Assembly (NCBI GenBank): GCA_002811645.1
Contig: PDIP01000079.1
Location: forward strand, 19,576 to 61,676
DNA: 42,101 nucleotides
Direction of reading: 5' to 3'
Origin: Corallochytrium limacisporum
Taxonomy: Eukaryota > Opisthokonta
Part shown: positions 9,570-19,332 of the stretch, one piece after another
Position numbering within the stretch: the stretch's first letter is position 1
Layout: every line of letters begins with the position of its first letter
Translations under genes and position numbers: made by a program
The notes under the pieces: generated by a model
The model's database searches: none
What the model saw: the letters and a program-made list of their open reading frames with translations, nothing else
Told to the model about the DNA's origin: nothing

Positions 9570-10679
9570 ATGGATTCCTCTGTGGAGACAACGGCTGAGA
9601 TCGGCCTGGTGACTTTTGTGGCTGTTGCCAGCACGCTCATCTCGTACGTTATCCACACGTTTGTGAGCATGTTGGTGGCTGTGGCTGTGATTGTGACCTT
9701 CACCTATACATTCATTCGATACCCGACAGACGATTGGGGTCGCATTGCATTTGATGAAGGCTTCTCACCCCACCGGGTATACCTTCTGCTCAAGGCATTA
9801 CTTGGCCAGCTAAAGAATTTGACCTATGCCTTACCATTTGCCAAGAGTTTGTTCTACTACTATCGCTACGCAGGGCCTGACGTTGTTACCAAACGCGTGC
9901 CTTACAGTAAGAATGGAGTCGACCTCGATGTATGGCACTTTAATGACAGTGTGAGCACGACGAAGGCGATGGAAACCGAGGAAGGTAGACGTAATAGAGG
10001 CCGACCAATCGTGATCTACGCGTACGGGGGTGGTTGGAACAGTGGCACAGGAATCCTCTACGGAGCACTGGCAAAGCAACTGAACAACGCCTTTGGCTGC
10101 GCCGTTATCACCATGGACTACATTCTCTGGCCTCGGGGTACCATGCCAGACATGCTGCAGGATGTGCGTGATTGCGTGAACTGGGTGGTCACAAATGCGG
10201 CTTCATTCCAAGGGGATATCCGCCGTATCCACTTTGTTGGACACAGTGCAGGTGCTCAGGTGCTGCTGGCAGCCCTGCTGCTTGATAAGCAGATTTCCGG
10301 ACAAGTCAAGTCTTATGTGGGCCTCGGTGGCCCCTATGATGTAGAACGTCAGTTTCGGCATGAGACTGAACTTGGAGTAGAATTACTGAGTGCACTCCGC
10401 CACGCAATGGAAGGGCGCAAGAATCTACACAAATGGAACCCGACGCGTCTTATTGCCGATGTGCCGCAATCCGTGATCAATGAATTGCCGCCCATGACCA
10501 TCATTCACGATCGAGAGGACGATACGGTGCCCTTTGACGAGGTCACCAACTTCTGTGACGCATGCAAGAAGCGAAAAGTTTTCCCCTGTGTAGTTCCCAT
10601 TGAGAACTTTGGCCACTGCCGTGGCTTCGTACATCGGTGGTCCCAACAACAAAGGCGAGTTCTGGCCTCCAGCAGCTAA
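9570..10679 (+). CDS. Isoprenylcysteine alpha-carbonyl methylesterase-like alpha/beta hydrolase
   Basis: Probable membrane-anchored esterase of the ICME branch, which demethylates carboxyl-methylated prenylcysteine ends of Ras-type proteins and farnesylcysteine. Using the second Met (9570), which heads MDSSVETTAEIG, gives 369 residues; an in-frame Met at 9495 would add 25 residues of poor quality. Residues about 10-50 are hydrophobic (one or two membrane segments). The hydrolase part shows an oxyanion loop YGGGWNSG, the DYILWPRGTMPDM strand-loop typical of ICME, nucleophile motif GHSAGAQ, a likely acid in HDREDDTVP, and the catalytic His in NFGHCRGF. The usual HGG of the oxyanion loop is YGG here. 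The substrate is inferred from similarity only; a general carboxylesterase is the alternative. Confidence 0.75.
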   Translation: MDSSVETTAEIGLVTFVAVASTLISYVIHTFVSMLVAVAVIVTFTYTFIRYPTDDWGRIAFDEGFSPHRVYLLLKALLGQLKNLTYALPFAKSLFYYYRYAGPDVVTKRVPYSKNGVDLDVWHFNDSVSTTKAMETEEGRRNRGRPIVIYAYGGGWNSGTGILYGALAKQLNNAFGCAVITMDYILWPRGTMPDMLQDVRDCVNWVVTNAASFQGDIRRIHFVGHSAGAQVLLAALLLDKQISGQVKSYVGLGGPYDVERQFRHETELGVELLSALRHAMEGRKNLHKWNPTRLIADVPQSVINELPPMTIIHDREDDTVPFDEVTNFCDACKKRKVFPCVVPIENFGHCRGFVHRWSQQQRRVLASSS

Positions 10680-10831
10680 GTTCATGGTTGCAATGGGCAA
10701 TGCGATGGAATTAGAACCTGTTGGTTTGTCCCACTTGTCGGAAGACTAGGGAAACATTCTGATTTCCCTAAGGTAGTTCACAATAGATCCTTGATATAGA
10801 AATGTTCTTTATAAGTTTCCATGCTGTAGCC

Positions 10832-12013
10832 TTATTTGAGAGACATGCAACCATCATCCACGGCTCTCAAGAGTCGCAGTATGCACTCTGCGGCGCCCTC
10901 GAATCCTTTTAATCGGATAAGGTCCAGGAAACGATCAGACAGAGCCTGTACTACCTGTTGGATTCGGAAGGAGGCTTCGGTGCTTATGTCGCGATTCATT
11001 GACAGTCCAATCTGTGGATGTACCCGTCCGGTGTGTACATCAAAGGTCTGAGACCAGCGCAGAGTAAGCATCCGCCGACGGTGGTTGCGTGCAGAGACAA
11101 GGAATGCCATCTCAGCGTGCTGCATACCTTCAGGAAAGACCACAATGGAGTTGCGCGTGGTTGAAGATCTTTCCGCAGCAGAGCTGTTAGTCCGTAACTC
11201 CCTATCACGTTTCTTCATATACTTCCAGAGCATCCGACGCTGGAGTTCGAAATGTGTGTACTGCTGAAGGGCTCGAAAGAAAGCCCAGAGCGATCCCGAT
11301 TGACTGACTTGCCTAGCAAATCCTTGCAGGGATTGTGGCGCATTTGAGACGATGATCTGCAAGTCGTCCACTGCGCCACTACCTGGAACGGAAGTGAAAT
11401 GAATATCAAAGCGCAGTCCCACACTCTCGCCAGCGAGATGGTAAGCCCGGGTAAAGGCGCTCGCATCCTCTGATTCACTGCCGTCCGTCGCTCGCCTCTT
11501 GTAAGTGTACGACGCTTCATCAAAACGAATGCCGCTTAACGCCTCCGCAGCTCTGATTTGTAGGTCCGTCGATTCTTCCCGATGAAAAGGGTCGTTCTCT
11601 TGAGTTATGGTGCCTGACATGCTGGATCCGTCCTGCAGACCCAGCAGAGAATCAAATATCTCTGCTACACCGCGGTCAACACCTTCATTTTGCTCAAGTG
11701 ACCCAGCATCCTCTCCTTCCATGAACATATCCTCTGCCAGGGCAGCCTCCTGTTCCGCCTCTAGACCCTTGATCTCCGACTCGAGTTGTGAGATGCGCTG
11801 CAGCAGTTCGGCCTGTCGGCGCTTCTCCTCTTCAATGATTCCAGGCATGCCCCGCCTCTTTGGCAAGGGCTTGAGCGTGTATACCGTAACCTCATCATCT
11901 TCGGACCCATCTTCTCGTTCCCGTTTCGCAGGTGCCCGAGCCTTTCCTTTGTCAATGCCAGAGCCGCTGGCTTTGCTGGACTGCTCCTCCGGCGGAGCCT
12001 GTACTGGAGCCAT
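10832..12013 (-). CDS. CENP-P-like kinetochore protein (CCAN/COMA subunit)
   Basis: Likely subunit of the inner kinetochore CCAN, in which CENP-P pairs with CENP-O and links to CENP-Q/U. The 393 residues begin with a basic, disordered tail (1-55, KREREDGSEDD), then a heptad coiled coil (about 60-93, QAELLQRISQLESEIKGLEAE). From about 159 the protein follows the CENP-P pattern: a short LSGIRF segment, strand LRFDIHF, then VDDLQIIV, a helix with SLWAFFRALQQYTHFELQRR (241-260), and a basic YMKKR. The second half has LTLRWSQTFD.HTGRVHPQI and the closing helix FLDLIRLKGFEGAAECILRLL, which resembles the end of vertebrate CENP-P. This fits tandem RWD domains. Assignment rests on remembered family pattern, not on a search. 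The gene is convergent with the hydrolase (152 bases) and divergent from MED17. Confidence 0.65.
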   Translation of the reverse strand: MAPVQAPPEEQSSKASGSGIDKGKARAPAKREREDGSEDDEVTVYTLKPLPKRRGMPGIIEEEKRRQAELLQRISQLESEIKGLEAEQEAALAEDMFMEGEDAGSLEQNEGVDRGVAEIFDSLLGLQDGSSMSGTITQENDPFHREESTDLQIRAAEALSGIRFDEASYTYKRRATDGSESEDASAFTRAYHLAGESVGLRFDIHFTSVPGSGAVDDLQIIVSNAPQSLQGFARQVSQSGSLWAFFRALQQYTHFELQRRMLWKYMKKRDRELRTNSSAAERSSTTRNSIVVFPEGMQHAEMAFLVSARNHRRRMLTLRWSQTFDVHTGRVHPQIGLSMNRDISTEASFRIQQVVQALSDRFLDLIRLKGFEGAAECILRLLRAVDDGCMSLK

Positions 12014-12979
12014 TTTGTATCATCCGTCGTTCATGATCTGCCACCTGAATATACACATTGGTCTGAACCCAAACAGTAAGATGACTTAGATATCTATACT
12101 TCTGTACCGTGAGCGATCTACAGTATCTTTGAATACGTGGAGCCGATGCCATGCCCAAGACAGACTCCACTCGGCGGTTCAATCCGTGGGTATCTCTGGG
12201 GACGGACCCACTCTGCGCTGGGTGGGGGCCACCCCGAAACTTTCGCGCCCTTCCGCTGAGTTCGCCGGCTTCTCTCCGAGGCCAAACTGCCCGAGATTGG
12301 CGTTTTCCATAGTGAAACACCTGGGCCCGGAAGAGTTCGTCCCCATTCCGAAGTAAAAATGGCGGCCCTACGGTCCGCTCCCGGGTCAGTTCGTCACACG
12401 TTTTCTTGCTTTCACTGTTGCGGTGAGCGGCCCGGTAGTGAAAGTACCGAAATTTCTCCCGAACCACTGGGAGCTCGGAAGGTTCGGACGGGTGCCCCTT
12501 GATCAGCTGCGGGTGGGTGAGGGAAGAGCGGGGAGGGCCTTGCGAAAGCCAAAACACTGCCGCCAAAGTATCGGCTCTTTGGGTGCACAGGGGCAACCAG
12601 TTGGCAAGAAACAAGAATTCATGACGCAGTATCTTCTTGGTGAAGTGTTTTCGGTTCCTTTTCTTTTTTTTTTTTTTTGGATTGTATCATGCCTCGGTGA
12701 TTATGGCGAGCGTTGATGTAAGGACCATTGAGCATAGTGATAAGGCAATTTGGCGCCGGCTTGAGTTTGTCATGTGGCAAAAGGTGTTTGAAACCTTCCA
12801 ATCAGAAGATTTCAGAACTGGGCTCGTGAAGCACAAAACTCTTGTGTTCGGGAACGAGAGTTATTAATTTTGGGAAATAGAAGCATAGTAAAGAAAACAA
12901 ACAAGAACACGAAAACTATGTGAGAACAACAGCAACATGAATTAAAGAAATTAAGATTTATCGTAGACAAAGGTGAAAA
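12014..12979. other. Divergent intergenic region between CENP-P-like and MED17 genes
   Basis: No gene is seen in this 966-base stretch. It holds a T run at about 12663-12678 and AT-rich sequence just before the MED17 start codon. It must contain both promoters. Confidence 0.55.
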
Positions 12980-15900
12980 ATGCCGCGAAAGGCAGCAGCA
13001 AAACCTACGGAGAATGGGGCCGAGAAGGAACCGGCAACCCGAGGTCGTGGTCGTGGCCGCGGACGCGGACGGCACGCGTCAACTTCCTCTCGTCCGCGCC
13101 GTGGATCACAGCCAGACAAAGAAAAGCTGGAAAGGGAATTAAGTGTGGAGGCCGAACACGAGAATGGAGAGTCTGTTTCAGCCACCACAGAAAACAACAC
13201 TGAGGCCTCCACAGACAAGCGGCGGCGTTCGAAGCGGACTCGGGGTGGTTCAAAAACAGAAGAAAACGAAAGCACTGGAGCAACTTTACAGGCCCCGTCA
13301 TTTGAACAAGACGGCAGTGTCGCCGATGCTGATGGAGATGAGGAAGAGCATGAGGAACCACCAGCCAAACGCGGTCGTGTCACTCCACGCGGACGAGGCG
13401 GTAGGGGAAAGAAAGGTGCTAAGGCAGAGGCGGAAGACGCCGCAGCGGCGGCCGCAGACGCTGCTGCAGATGCTGCAGCTGACGCCGTTCAAGACGAGGT
13501 AGTAGACAAGGAAGAAGAAGTCGAGGTGGATGTTATGAGCACTACTGGATCCAAACGTGGAAAAGGACGGAATGCTAAGGCAAACAATGCAGCAGCAGCA
13601 GCAGCAGCACTGGCCGCGGTTGAGGAATCGACAAAGAGCGAATCTGCCAAGAAGCGCAAGGCACATGAGGCAGAAGACGAGGCGGCAGCTGTAGAGGTCA
13701 TGGAAGTAGATTCTGCGGCGATAGCAGAGGAACCTCAGAAGGTAGAATCTCCGACGCGACCCGCCAAGGCAAGTTCGAGGCGGACCTCTCCCGTTCGCAA
13801 GCCAAAGGGCAAGGCGAAGACGGTAACACAGAATGGTGCGAATGCCGGAATAATGGTCGGTTTGGAAGCACCATTAGTTCCGCGGATACGACAGATTGGC
13901 TCCTTTGGAGAGATCGATGAATTCAAATTCCCGTCTATCCAGGATGATCTATACCAACGCTCACAGTCACTTAACCTTGCGCAGTTGACCGGAAAAAAGG
14001 TGAAGGATGAACAAGCTGCCGCAGAGGAAGACGAGGCCAGCCGACACAACAAGGCCCTAACAGATGCCCATGAACTATGGATGTCAGTGGACCAACGCCT
14101 ACAGTTCGCCAGCGATGAACTGGGGGTGCTGATGAACACTTTGGACATGCTCTCCGGTGCAGATACTGGTGTGATGCAACAGCGCATAGATGACGACCGC
14201 CCCGCACCACAATTTGTGCAAGATATTCGGAATCAAAAAATTGTGCCTGCGCGATTGGATGCACAAGGCATTCTTGCCTACCAACCGGACTACTTTGTCT
14301 CCATGGCCCATAAGGCAAAAAAGACCCAATTGGCAGAGGCCGCCAGTGCCCTCAGCAGTGCCGCGGCGCGCCTACAAAAGGAAGTGTCAGCTCAACAGGA
14401 ATACCATGGCATCGTCAATGGTTTGCGCAGTCGCTGGAAAATTGAGCGCAAGCAACAAGATGACCGCGTTGCTGGCGCTGGCGGCGGCGGCGGATCCGGA
14501 GGACTTTACATTGACATCACTACAGAGACTTGCGGAGGAGGTTTGTTGCAGAGAGTCTACGATGCTACAGATGAGCCCAGCTTAGCTACATCACGGGATC
14601 ATAAAGACTGGGACCATGCTTATCGTGAGTGGAAGGAACAGCACATGGTAAAACTGAGCATGCGCAGCCGTCGCTCTGACGAAACGACTGTAGACGACAG
14701 CGCAATGGAAACCGACATTGCTGCGGACTCGCGAACACTGGAACTGGAACACTATGATTTGCAGGTGGGAACTAAGGTCTATGACCCACGCTTTGACCTT
14801 AAAATTAAGTCCAAGGAGACGTCGGCTGGCGAGGCTACTGAAATACCTTCTGAGCAAGGCATCTCCCTTTCGCTGCGAAACTTCAAGGATGGCATGACGG
14901 GTAAAGACCTGCCCATGGTTCGTCAGGTACCTCTGATTTGCCACCCTCGCGAGCTCGGTGGCAGCTCGGCAGGCCTGCTGTCCATAGATAGTGAGTCAGA
15001 TCGTACACGTCACGCTGCACTGGAAGGCAGTGAGAAGCAACTCAACCGGCTGTTGGGTAAGATGCACAGTCATTTCATCCACCAGCGCATTGCCTACCGT
15101 CTCGAGAAGACCCTGCGGAAAGAGTTGCGTGGAGGCAAGCTGCAGTCTCTTGTTGAGTTTGACACAGCTCTCTGCGCAGCGGTGGACAATGATCACCTAC
15201 TCATATTGCAAAGGCAATTGGAGCAAGCAATCACTGGCATTGATTCTGTCAAGACTGTAACTCCTTTTGATCGCAGTCTCCTGCTCCTGCTTGCAAACTT
15301 GCAGGTTGATCTCGAATCGCTAGCATCACGCGCAACCAAGGACAGTGCCATGAACCGAGATCTCACTGAGGTGTTGTTGAGTGGTTCCGGTGCCCGTACC
15401 ACTGGCCCATCTAGTGGAGTGGTTCGCAACAGGAGCACAACCAACTTCGCGGCCGCGGGATCCATGGACAGTGATCTGCAAATGGTCTCTCAATCTTTTG
15501 CGCTGCCACTGCTAGACATGCTCAGGCATACGCTCACGCGTCGCCAGGTCTTGCGTTTCTTGGACGACACCTTTGAAAGCTTCAGTGAAGGCGGTCTGAT
15601 CATCCACATGGATCCCCGACAGGTGGACTGTACCCGAAGCATCATTTTCTTGCGCATGGGCAAGACTGGTGAGAACGAAAGTCCTTTGCTCAGTATCATC
15701 ATCGAAGGCACATCACTGTACGTTTATGAGCACGACGCTCCGCTGCAGAAGCAGACCGAGAAGAACAGTGGGAGCGGTGGCCCTCAGACAGCGAGATCTG
15801 CTCAGAATGCAGCCCAACGCTCGCATCGCATCGTCCGCATGACGGCCGATGAACTCCGAGATCTTGTCTACCAGCGTCTGTGCCACGGCTGGGCTGCTTA

Positions 15901-16258
15901 TCTGCGCTCCGAGCTGAAGAGCCGCGGCTGTGTCGTGCTCAATGATGGCAGTGGTGAGCTCACTCCGCTGGCGCTCAGCCAGGCATTCACTGTGGCATAT
16001 CCTCCCGGCGATCTGGAACTGCGAATCAGTCTACCTGCAGGTGCAAAGGAACCTGTGGTTATGGTCATGCCCATGCACACGCTGCAACGTGCCTCCGCCG
16101 AAGCGGCCACCGGTGGCAAGAATGGCGTGATCACAGTCGGGAAAGAAACCCCAGAGCTTGTCCGCACGAAGCCAATCAGGGTCAAATTGAGTTCGCTGCC
16201 TGGTCAGAGCATTACAGACAAGCTGACCTCATTCCTGCAGCGTAATCGGCTGGCTTAA
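12980..16258 (+). CDS. MED17: Mediator complex subunit 17 (MED17) with long N-terminal extension
   Basis: Scaffold subunit of the Mediator head module, which connects transcription factors with RNA polymerase II in the nucleus. The protein has 1,092 residues, against about 650-690 for human and yeast MED17. Residues 1-280 are a charged, low-complexity extension with AT-hook-like RGRGRGRGR (about 21-31) and TPRGRGGRGKKG (about 135-146), Ala-rich runs (150-170 and 200-212) and acidic blocks. The MED17 region starts near 290: SLNLAQLTGKK, a long helix with LWMSVDQRLQF, then LAEAASALSSAAARLQKEV, and the hallmark GLRSRWKIERKQQ with GGGLYIDI (about 480-515). The C-terminal half includes PLLDMLRHTLTRRQVLRFLDD and WAAYLRSELKSRGC. 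It is the longest exon-only gene on this side of the window. Confidence 0.8.
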   Translation: MPRKAAAKPTENGAEKEPATRGRGRGRGRGRHASTSSRPRRGSQPDKEKLERELSVEAEHENGESVSATTENNTEASTDKRRRSKRTRGGSKTEENESTGATLQAPSFEQDGSVADADGDEEEHEEPPAKRGRVTPRGRGGRGKKGAKAEAEDAAAAAADAAADAAADAVQDEVVDKEEEVEVDVMSTTGSKRGKGRNAKANNAAAAAAALAAVEESTKSESAKKRKAHEAEDEAAAVEVMEVDSAAIAEEPQKVESPTRPAKASSRRTSPVRKPKGKAKTVTQNGANAGIMVGLEAPLVPRIRQIGSFGEIDEFKFPSIQDDLYQRSQSLNLAQLTGKKVKDEQAAAEEDEASRHNKALTDAHELWMSVDQRLQFASDELGVLMNTLDMLSGADTGVMQQRIDDDRPAPQFVQDIRNQKIVPARLDAQGILAYQPDYFVSMAHKAKKTQLAEAASALSSAAARLQKEVSAQQEYHGIVNGLRSRWKIERKQQDDRVAGAGGGGGSGGLYIDITTETCGGGLLQRVYDATDEPSLATSRDHKDWDHAYREWKEQHMVKLSMRSRRSDETTVDDSAMETDIAADSRTLELEHYDLQVGTKVYDPRFDLKIKSKETSAGEATEIPSEQGISLSLRNFKDGMTGKDLPMVRQVPLICHPRELGGSSAGLLSIDSESDRTRHAALEGSEKQLNRLLGKMHSHFIHQRIAYRLEKTLRKELRGGKLQSLVEFDTALCAAVDNDHLLILQRQLEQAITGIDSVKTVTPFDRSLLLLLANLQVDLESLASRATKDSAMNRDLTEVLLSGSGARTTGPSSGVVRNRSTTNFAAAGSMDSDLQMVSQSFALPLLDMLRHTLTRRQVLRFLDDTFESFSEGGLIIHMDPRQVDCTRSIIFLRMGKTGENESPLLSIIIEGTSLYVYEHDAPLQKQTEKNSGSGGPQTARSAQNAAQRSHRIVRMTADELRDLVYQRLCHGWAAYLRSELKSRGCVVLNDGSGELTPLALSQAFTVAYPPGDLELRISLPAGAKEPVVMVMPMHTLQRASAEAATGGKNGVITVGKETPELVRTKPIRVKLSSLPGQSITDKLTSFLQRNRLA

Positions 16259-16334
16259 AGTGAGCAACTATTTTGATTAATTCCATAAAGAGTACCTTTA
16301 TTGACTCAAAAGATCGGTGGTCCCATTATCAGCT

Positions 16335-16854
16335 TTACAGACTCTTCCGCATGACCACGTCGTCCTCGTCCGTTGGGATCTCCGTTCGCGTGGAGTGATC
16401 TCCCGTCGGACGACGCACGTCGAGGTCAATAACTTTGCGATCGCGCTTGTTCTTGAACATGAGCCCGGCCTCCGTCTCAGCAAGGGCCTGGAAATCTGAG
16501 GTGGCTGTACTCACAATAACTAACCTCACCATTACCACGATATCCGAGCTCAACCAACTGCCGTGCGAGTTCTTCATCCTCTAGGTAGTACAGACCGGCG
16601 GCGGAAATGTGACTGTTCAGGTAGTCTTCGTGGGTCTCCAGCTCAAGTAGAGCGGCGTAATTCTGTACCGACATGATATTATGTTCTTTTCTTTCTTCAA
16701 TCAAAGTGTGAATCTGGTTGGGTTCGATGTCCATTCTGAAGGTTGACTCACCACCTACCTCTCTTCCACAGGGGACAGATCGTGTCCGCTGCGGGCAAAG
16801 AGCTTTTGGCAACTTTCTCTCGTCCTTCGCATTCTTCGTTGCCATGTTCTTCAT
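16335..16854 (-). CDS. Small unknown protein, possibly spliced with a 34-37 nt intron
   Basis: Not recognised. An open frame from the Met at 16854 (or Met 16734, which heads MDIEPNQIHTLIEE) runs as plausible coding sequence through EDEELARQLVELGYRGN and then turns into unlikely sequence, stopping at 16477. A different frame resumes with FQALAETEAGLMFKNKRDRKVIDLDVRRPTG and ends at 16335. Two GT-AG introns would join them in frame: 16496-16529 (34 nt, donor GTGAGG, acceptor CCTCAG) or 16488-16524 (37 nt, donor GTTAGT, acceptor TTCCAG). Without splicing, the product is 85 or 125 residues. The joined protein would be about 120-160 residues, hydrophilic, with an acidic/basic tail. A sequencing frameshift would look similar. 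Confidence 0.5.
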
Positions 16855-17355
16855 GACAGATCTACTGCCTTGCTCACTTCATGAATAGGTGGTCACTCTC
16901 ATGCGTCAGTTGTAGAATGCTGGTGTGGCCCACAGCGCTCTTACTGCCAGATCTCATGCCACCTCGGGTCGCACCGTCCCTACACGGACGGATTCATCAG
17001 ACCCACCCCAACTCGATCCAACGGAGTCCTTTGGTCACAAAATATACCTGATGCCCTTATTCTAATCTTTAGCATGAATTAACCCTGGGCTGCACCCGCT
17101 CGCTCGGGTTGATGATTTTGTTATAGAGCCACTATGGAAGAAGCACCGCGAACGACAACACGGTGCTCCCGGTGGGAAAGTTCGGACATTTAATATACGG
17201 TAAATATGTATATTCATATTCACAATTGGTATAGACATGAATATATTATACCGATTTTTGGTAAATCCGTGGGTAGTCCCAGGGTGACGTGAGAACTGTT
17301 CAGGTTCTTCCCATTTGCCTTGGAACACCGTGGTTTCCCAGACCCAACAGCGATA

Positions 17356-17373
17356 TTGGTACTTAATGTACCG
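17356..17373 (+). repeat. Recurrent near-palindrome, copy 6
   Basis: Reads TTGGTACTTAATGTACCG, one mismatch in the core; the flanks match the 18-base consensus fully. Confidence 0.6.
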
Positions 17374-18113
17374 GGCGGGTCATTGCCTGGGGTTGGGCAG
17401 GTCCTTCGAAACCGGCCCGATAGCTTCCCCCAATTCGCCCGCTTTCGTTCCCATAACGGAGGGTCCCCGCTCCTGGTCGGTGAGCCTACTCCACAGGGCC
17501 GCAAGCCTCGTGGATTTCACACTGTCTGTGATTTAGTAGTAAATATATTATGAAATTTCCAACAGCATTGTGATATGTTTATTTTCTCGCTTTCGTCACA
17601 TCCAAACCCGTTCGTCAAATTCCCAAAACCGGCAGGGCGCACCCGCCGCAGGCAACGAAAGGGGCTCTTAAAGAAAGCGCGACACCCTCGTTCCGATATT
17701 TGCCAACCGATCCCAAACGTGACACGCCTGGTGGATCTTACCGGTATTTCGGGGAGACACTTGCGCCTGTGTATAGTATGCTGGGCCGAAACCGCGACTT
17801 TCTCCGCCCTCCTTCCCCCCCCCCCTCCCTTCTCTTTCTCCTGTGCCAAGAGAAAGAGGGAGGATAGCGCGAAGACGGGAAGCTGGGGTATGGGTGACGA
17901 CGACCGGCCACCGCAAGGCTACAGGCACCTGAGAAAAGCAAAAGCCTCTCTGCGCGGGCCGGGAGGAGTTGACCGGTCACCTGGACCTCCACTCCCCTCG
18001 CTTGTCCGTCGCAACCAAAGGGGGGGCGACAGGGCCGGTACTGAGACAGTAGCGGCCTCGATAACTTTTGTCCTGCCTGCTGATCGAGTCTCTCTCTCTC
18101 TTTTTTTTTGCTA

Positions 18114-18129
18114 CTTTCGAAATCGAAAG
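18114..18129. repeat. Perfect hairpin between T runs
   Basis: CTTTCGA-AA-TCGAAAG: 7-bp arms with a 2-base centre. A TC/T tract ends just before it and a run of 12 T follows within two bases. It looks like a terminator, but no upstream small RNA gene could be identified. Confidence 0.55.
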
Positions 18130-18603
18130 ATTTTTTTTTTTTGATGTGCACTGTGCTGCCCCCGCAACACAGCTGTCCGGTGGTCTTGGAGTTTGATGTG
18201 CAGTCTGTGAATGGGGTACATTGAGTCACAACCGCAGAGAACACTAAGCGATGAGCATGGTGTGTGAATTGGTGTTGGCGAAGTAGGATTTAAGGGAGAC
18301 AAGAACTAAAGGTTTATCCGTCATCGGCAGAGAGTGTAAGAAAAAAAAATGTGCAAGGCTAGGTCGCGAATAATGCGAACTGCTCGGTGTAGAGTTTAAA
18401 GCTACTTGTGGTTGTGAGCTGTTGAGGTATGGCGTACACTTGGACAACAAGTAGCGTTTAAATACCCACAGCCATACTACGAGTGATAAAGAGAGTGACC
18501 GCGTTGGGCATCGACAAGTGGCCATTGAAAACGCAGCCATGAAGTAAAACAGTCTCATAAACGCTGAGAGTGAGTCGAACGAACAAAATTCCAAATCATC
18601 GCA

Positions 18604-19332
18604 ATGAACGTATCACTTCTGCGATCAGGCGGTAATACTGCCGTCCGTACGGTGCAGTCAATAAAAAGGGTCCGTGACCTCCAAACGTCTGCTCGGGCCA
18701 TGCTGGATATCACTAGCAGCCACATGCAGGCTGGTCCACGTTACATTCCACCACCCAAGGACGCTGGCGGCCGGGGTGTACCGGAATCGTCTACCCTTGC
18801 TGCTGACGCACAATACTTTATTTTCCGGTTCCCGCTCGACACATTGCAAACAACCAAGCGGCTGAAGTCCAGCGGATTCACGGAGGAGCAGTCTGAGGAA
18901 GTGGTGCGAGTCCTAGAAGAAGTGTTGCAAGAGTCATATGCGGGAATAGCACGGAATGTGGTGCGTCGGGAAGAGTTGGAAGTCGTGAGGAAGGACATTT
19001 CTGCACTGCAGGCTCAGGATGTGGGCAGTATTCGCACGGAGTACCAACGCATCAGTGCCGAGTCCGAAAAGATGATCGACCACGTTAATGACGAGATTGC
19101 AAAACTGAAGAGCAATGTGCGCTTGGATTTCAGTTTAGAAAAGGGACGGATCCGTGAAGAGACTACAGTAATGGAGATGAAAGTTAAGGATTCCAACAAT
19201 AAGATTGATACGGAAGTTGCAGCATTGCGCACGGCCATTGAGTCCATGAAACTCGATCTAATCAGATACTCGGGATCCATGTTCCTCTCAGCAGGCGCGC
19301 TCTTCCTGGCTTATTTGCGCTTTGCGGCCTAA
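18604..19332 (+). CDS. MCUR1/CCDC90-family mitochondrial coiled-coil protein (DUF1640)
   Basis: Belongs to the CCDC90/MCUR1/Fmp32 family of inner-membrane proteins. Animal members have been linked to the calcium uniporter and yeast members to cytochrome oxidase and proline metabolism; the role here is open. The 242 residues start with a likely mitochondrial presequence (basic, Ser/Arg-rich, about 1-40). The family head domain FRFPLDTLQTTKRLKSSGFTEEQSEEVV lies at about 75-105. A long coiled coil follows (about 115-215, including EYQRISAESEKMIDHVNDEIAKLKSNVRLDFSLEKGR), and one C-terminal membrane helix (about 218-238). Size matches yeast Fmp32. The gene is convergent with the SAM carrier, 189 bases between stops. 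Confidence 0.88.
   Translation: MNVSLLRSGGNTAVRTVQSIKRVRDLQTSARAMLDITSSHMQAGPRYIPPPKDAGGRGVPESSTLAADAQYFIFRFPLDTLQTTKRLKSSGFTEEQSEEVVRVLEEVLQESYAGIARNVVRREELEVVRKDISALQAQDVGSIRTEYQRISAESEKMIDHVNDEIAKLKSNVRLDFSLEKGRIREETTVMEMKVKDSNNKIDTEVAALRTAIESMKLDLIRYSGSMFLSAGALFLAYLRFAA

Larger units (their letters stand above)
16855..18603. other. Intergenic region upstream of the MCUR1-like gene
   Basis: About 1.75 kb without a recognisable gene. It includes recurrent near-palindrome copy 6 (17356-17373), pyrimidine-rich DNA around 17810-17845, and a 7-bp perfect hairpin set between two long T runs (18090-18142). Open frames, the longest of them 17575-18144 (+), are low-complexity and show no domain. 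Confidence 0.55.

Noticed and set aside
12652-12716. T run with downstream short frame as a mobile-element tail
   Set aside because: No target-site duplication, no reverse transcriptase or other element sequence nearby; a plain T tract.
17575-18144. 189-residue plus-strand frame
   Set aside because: Runs through homopolymer tracts and ends in Phe repeats from a T run; no protein-like pattern.
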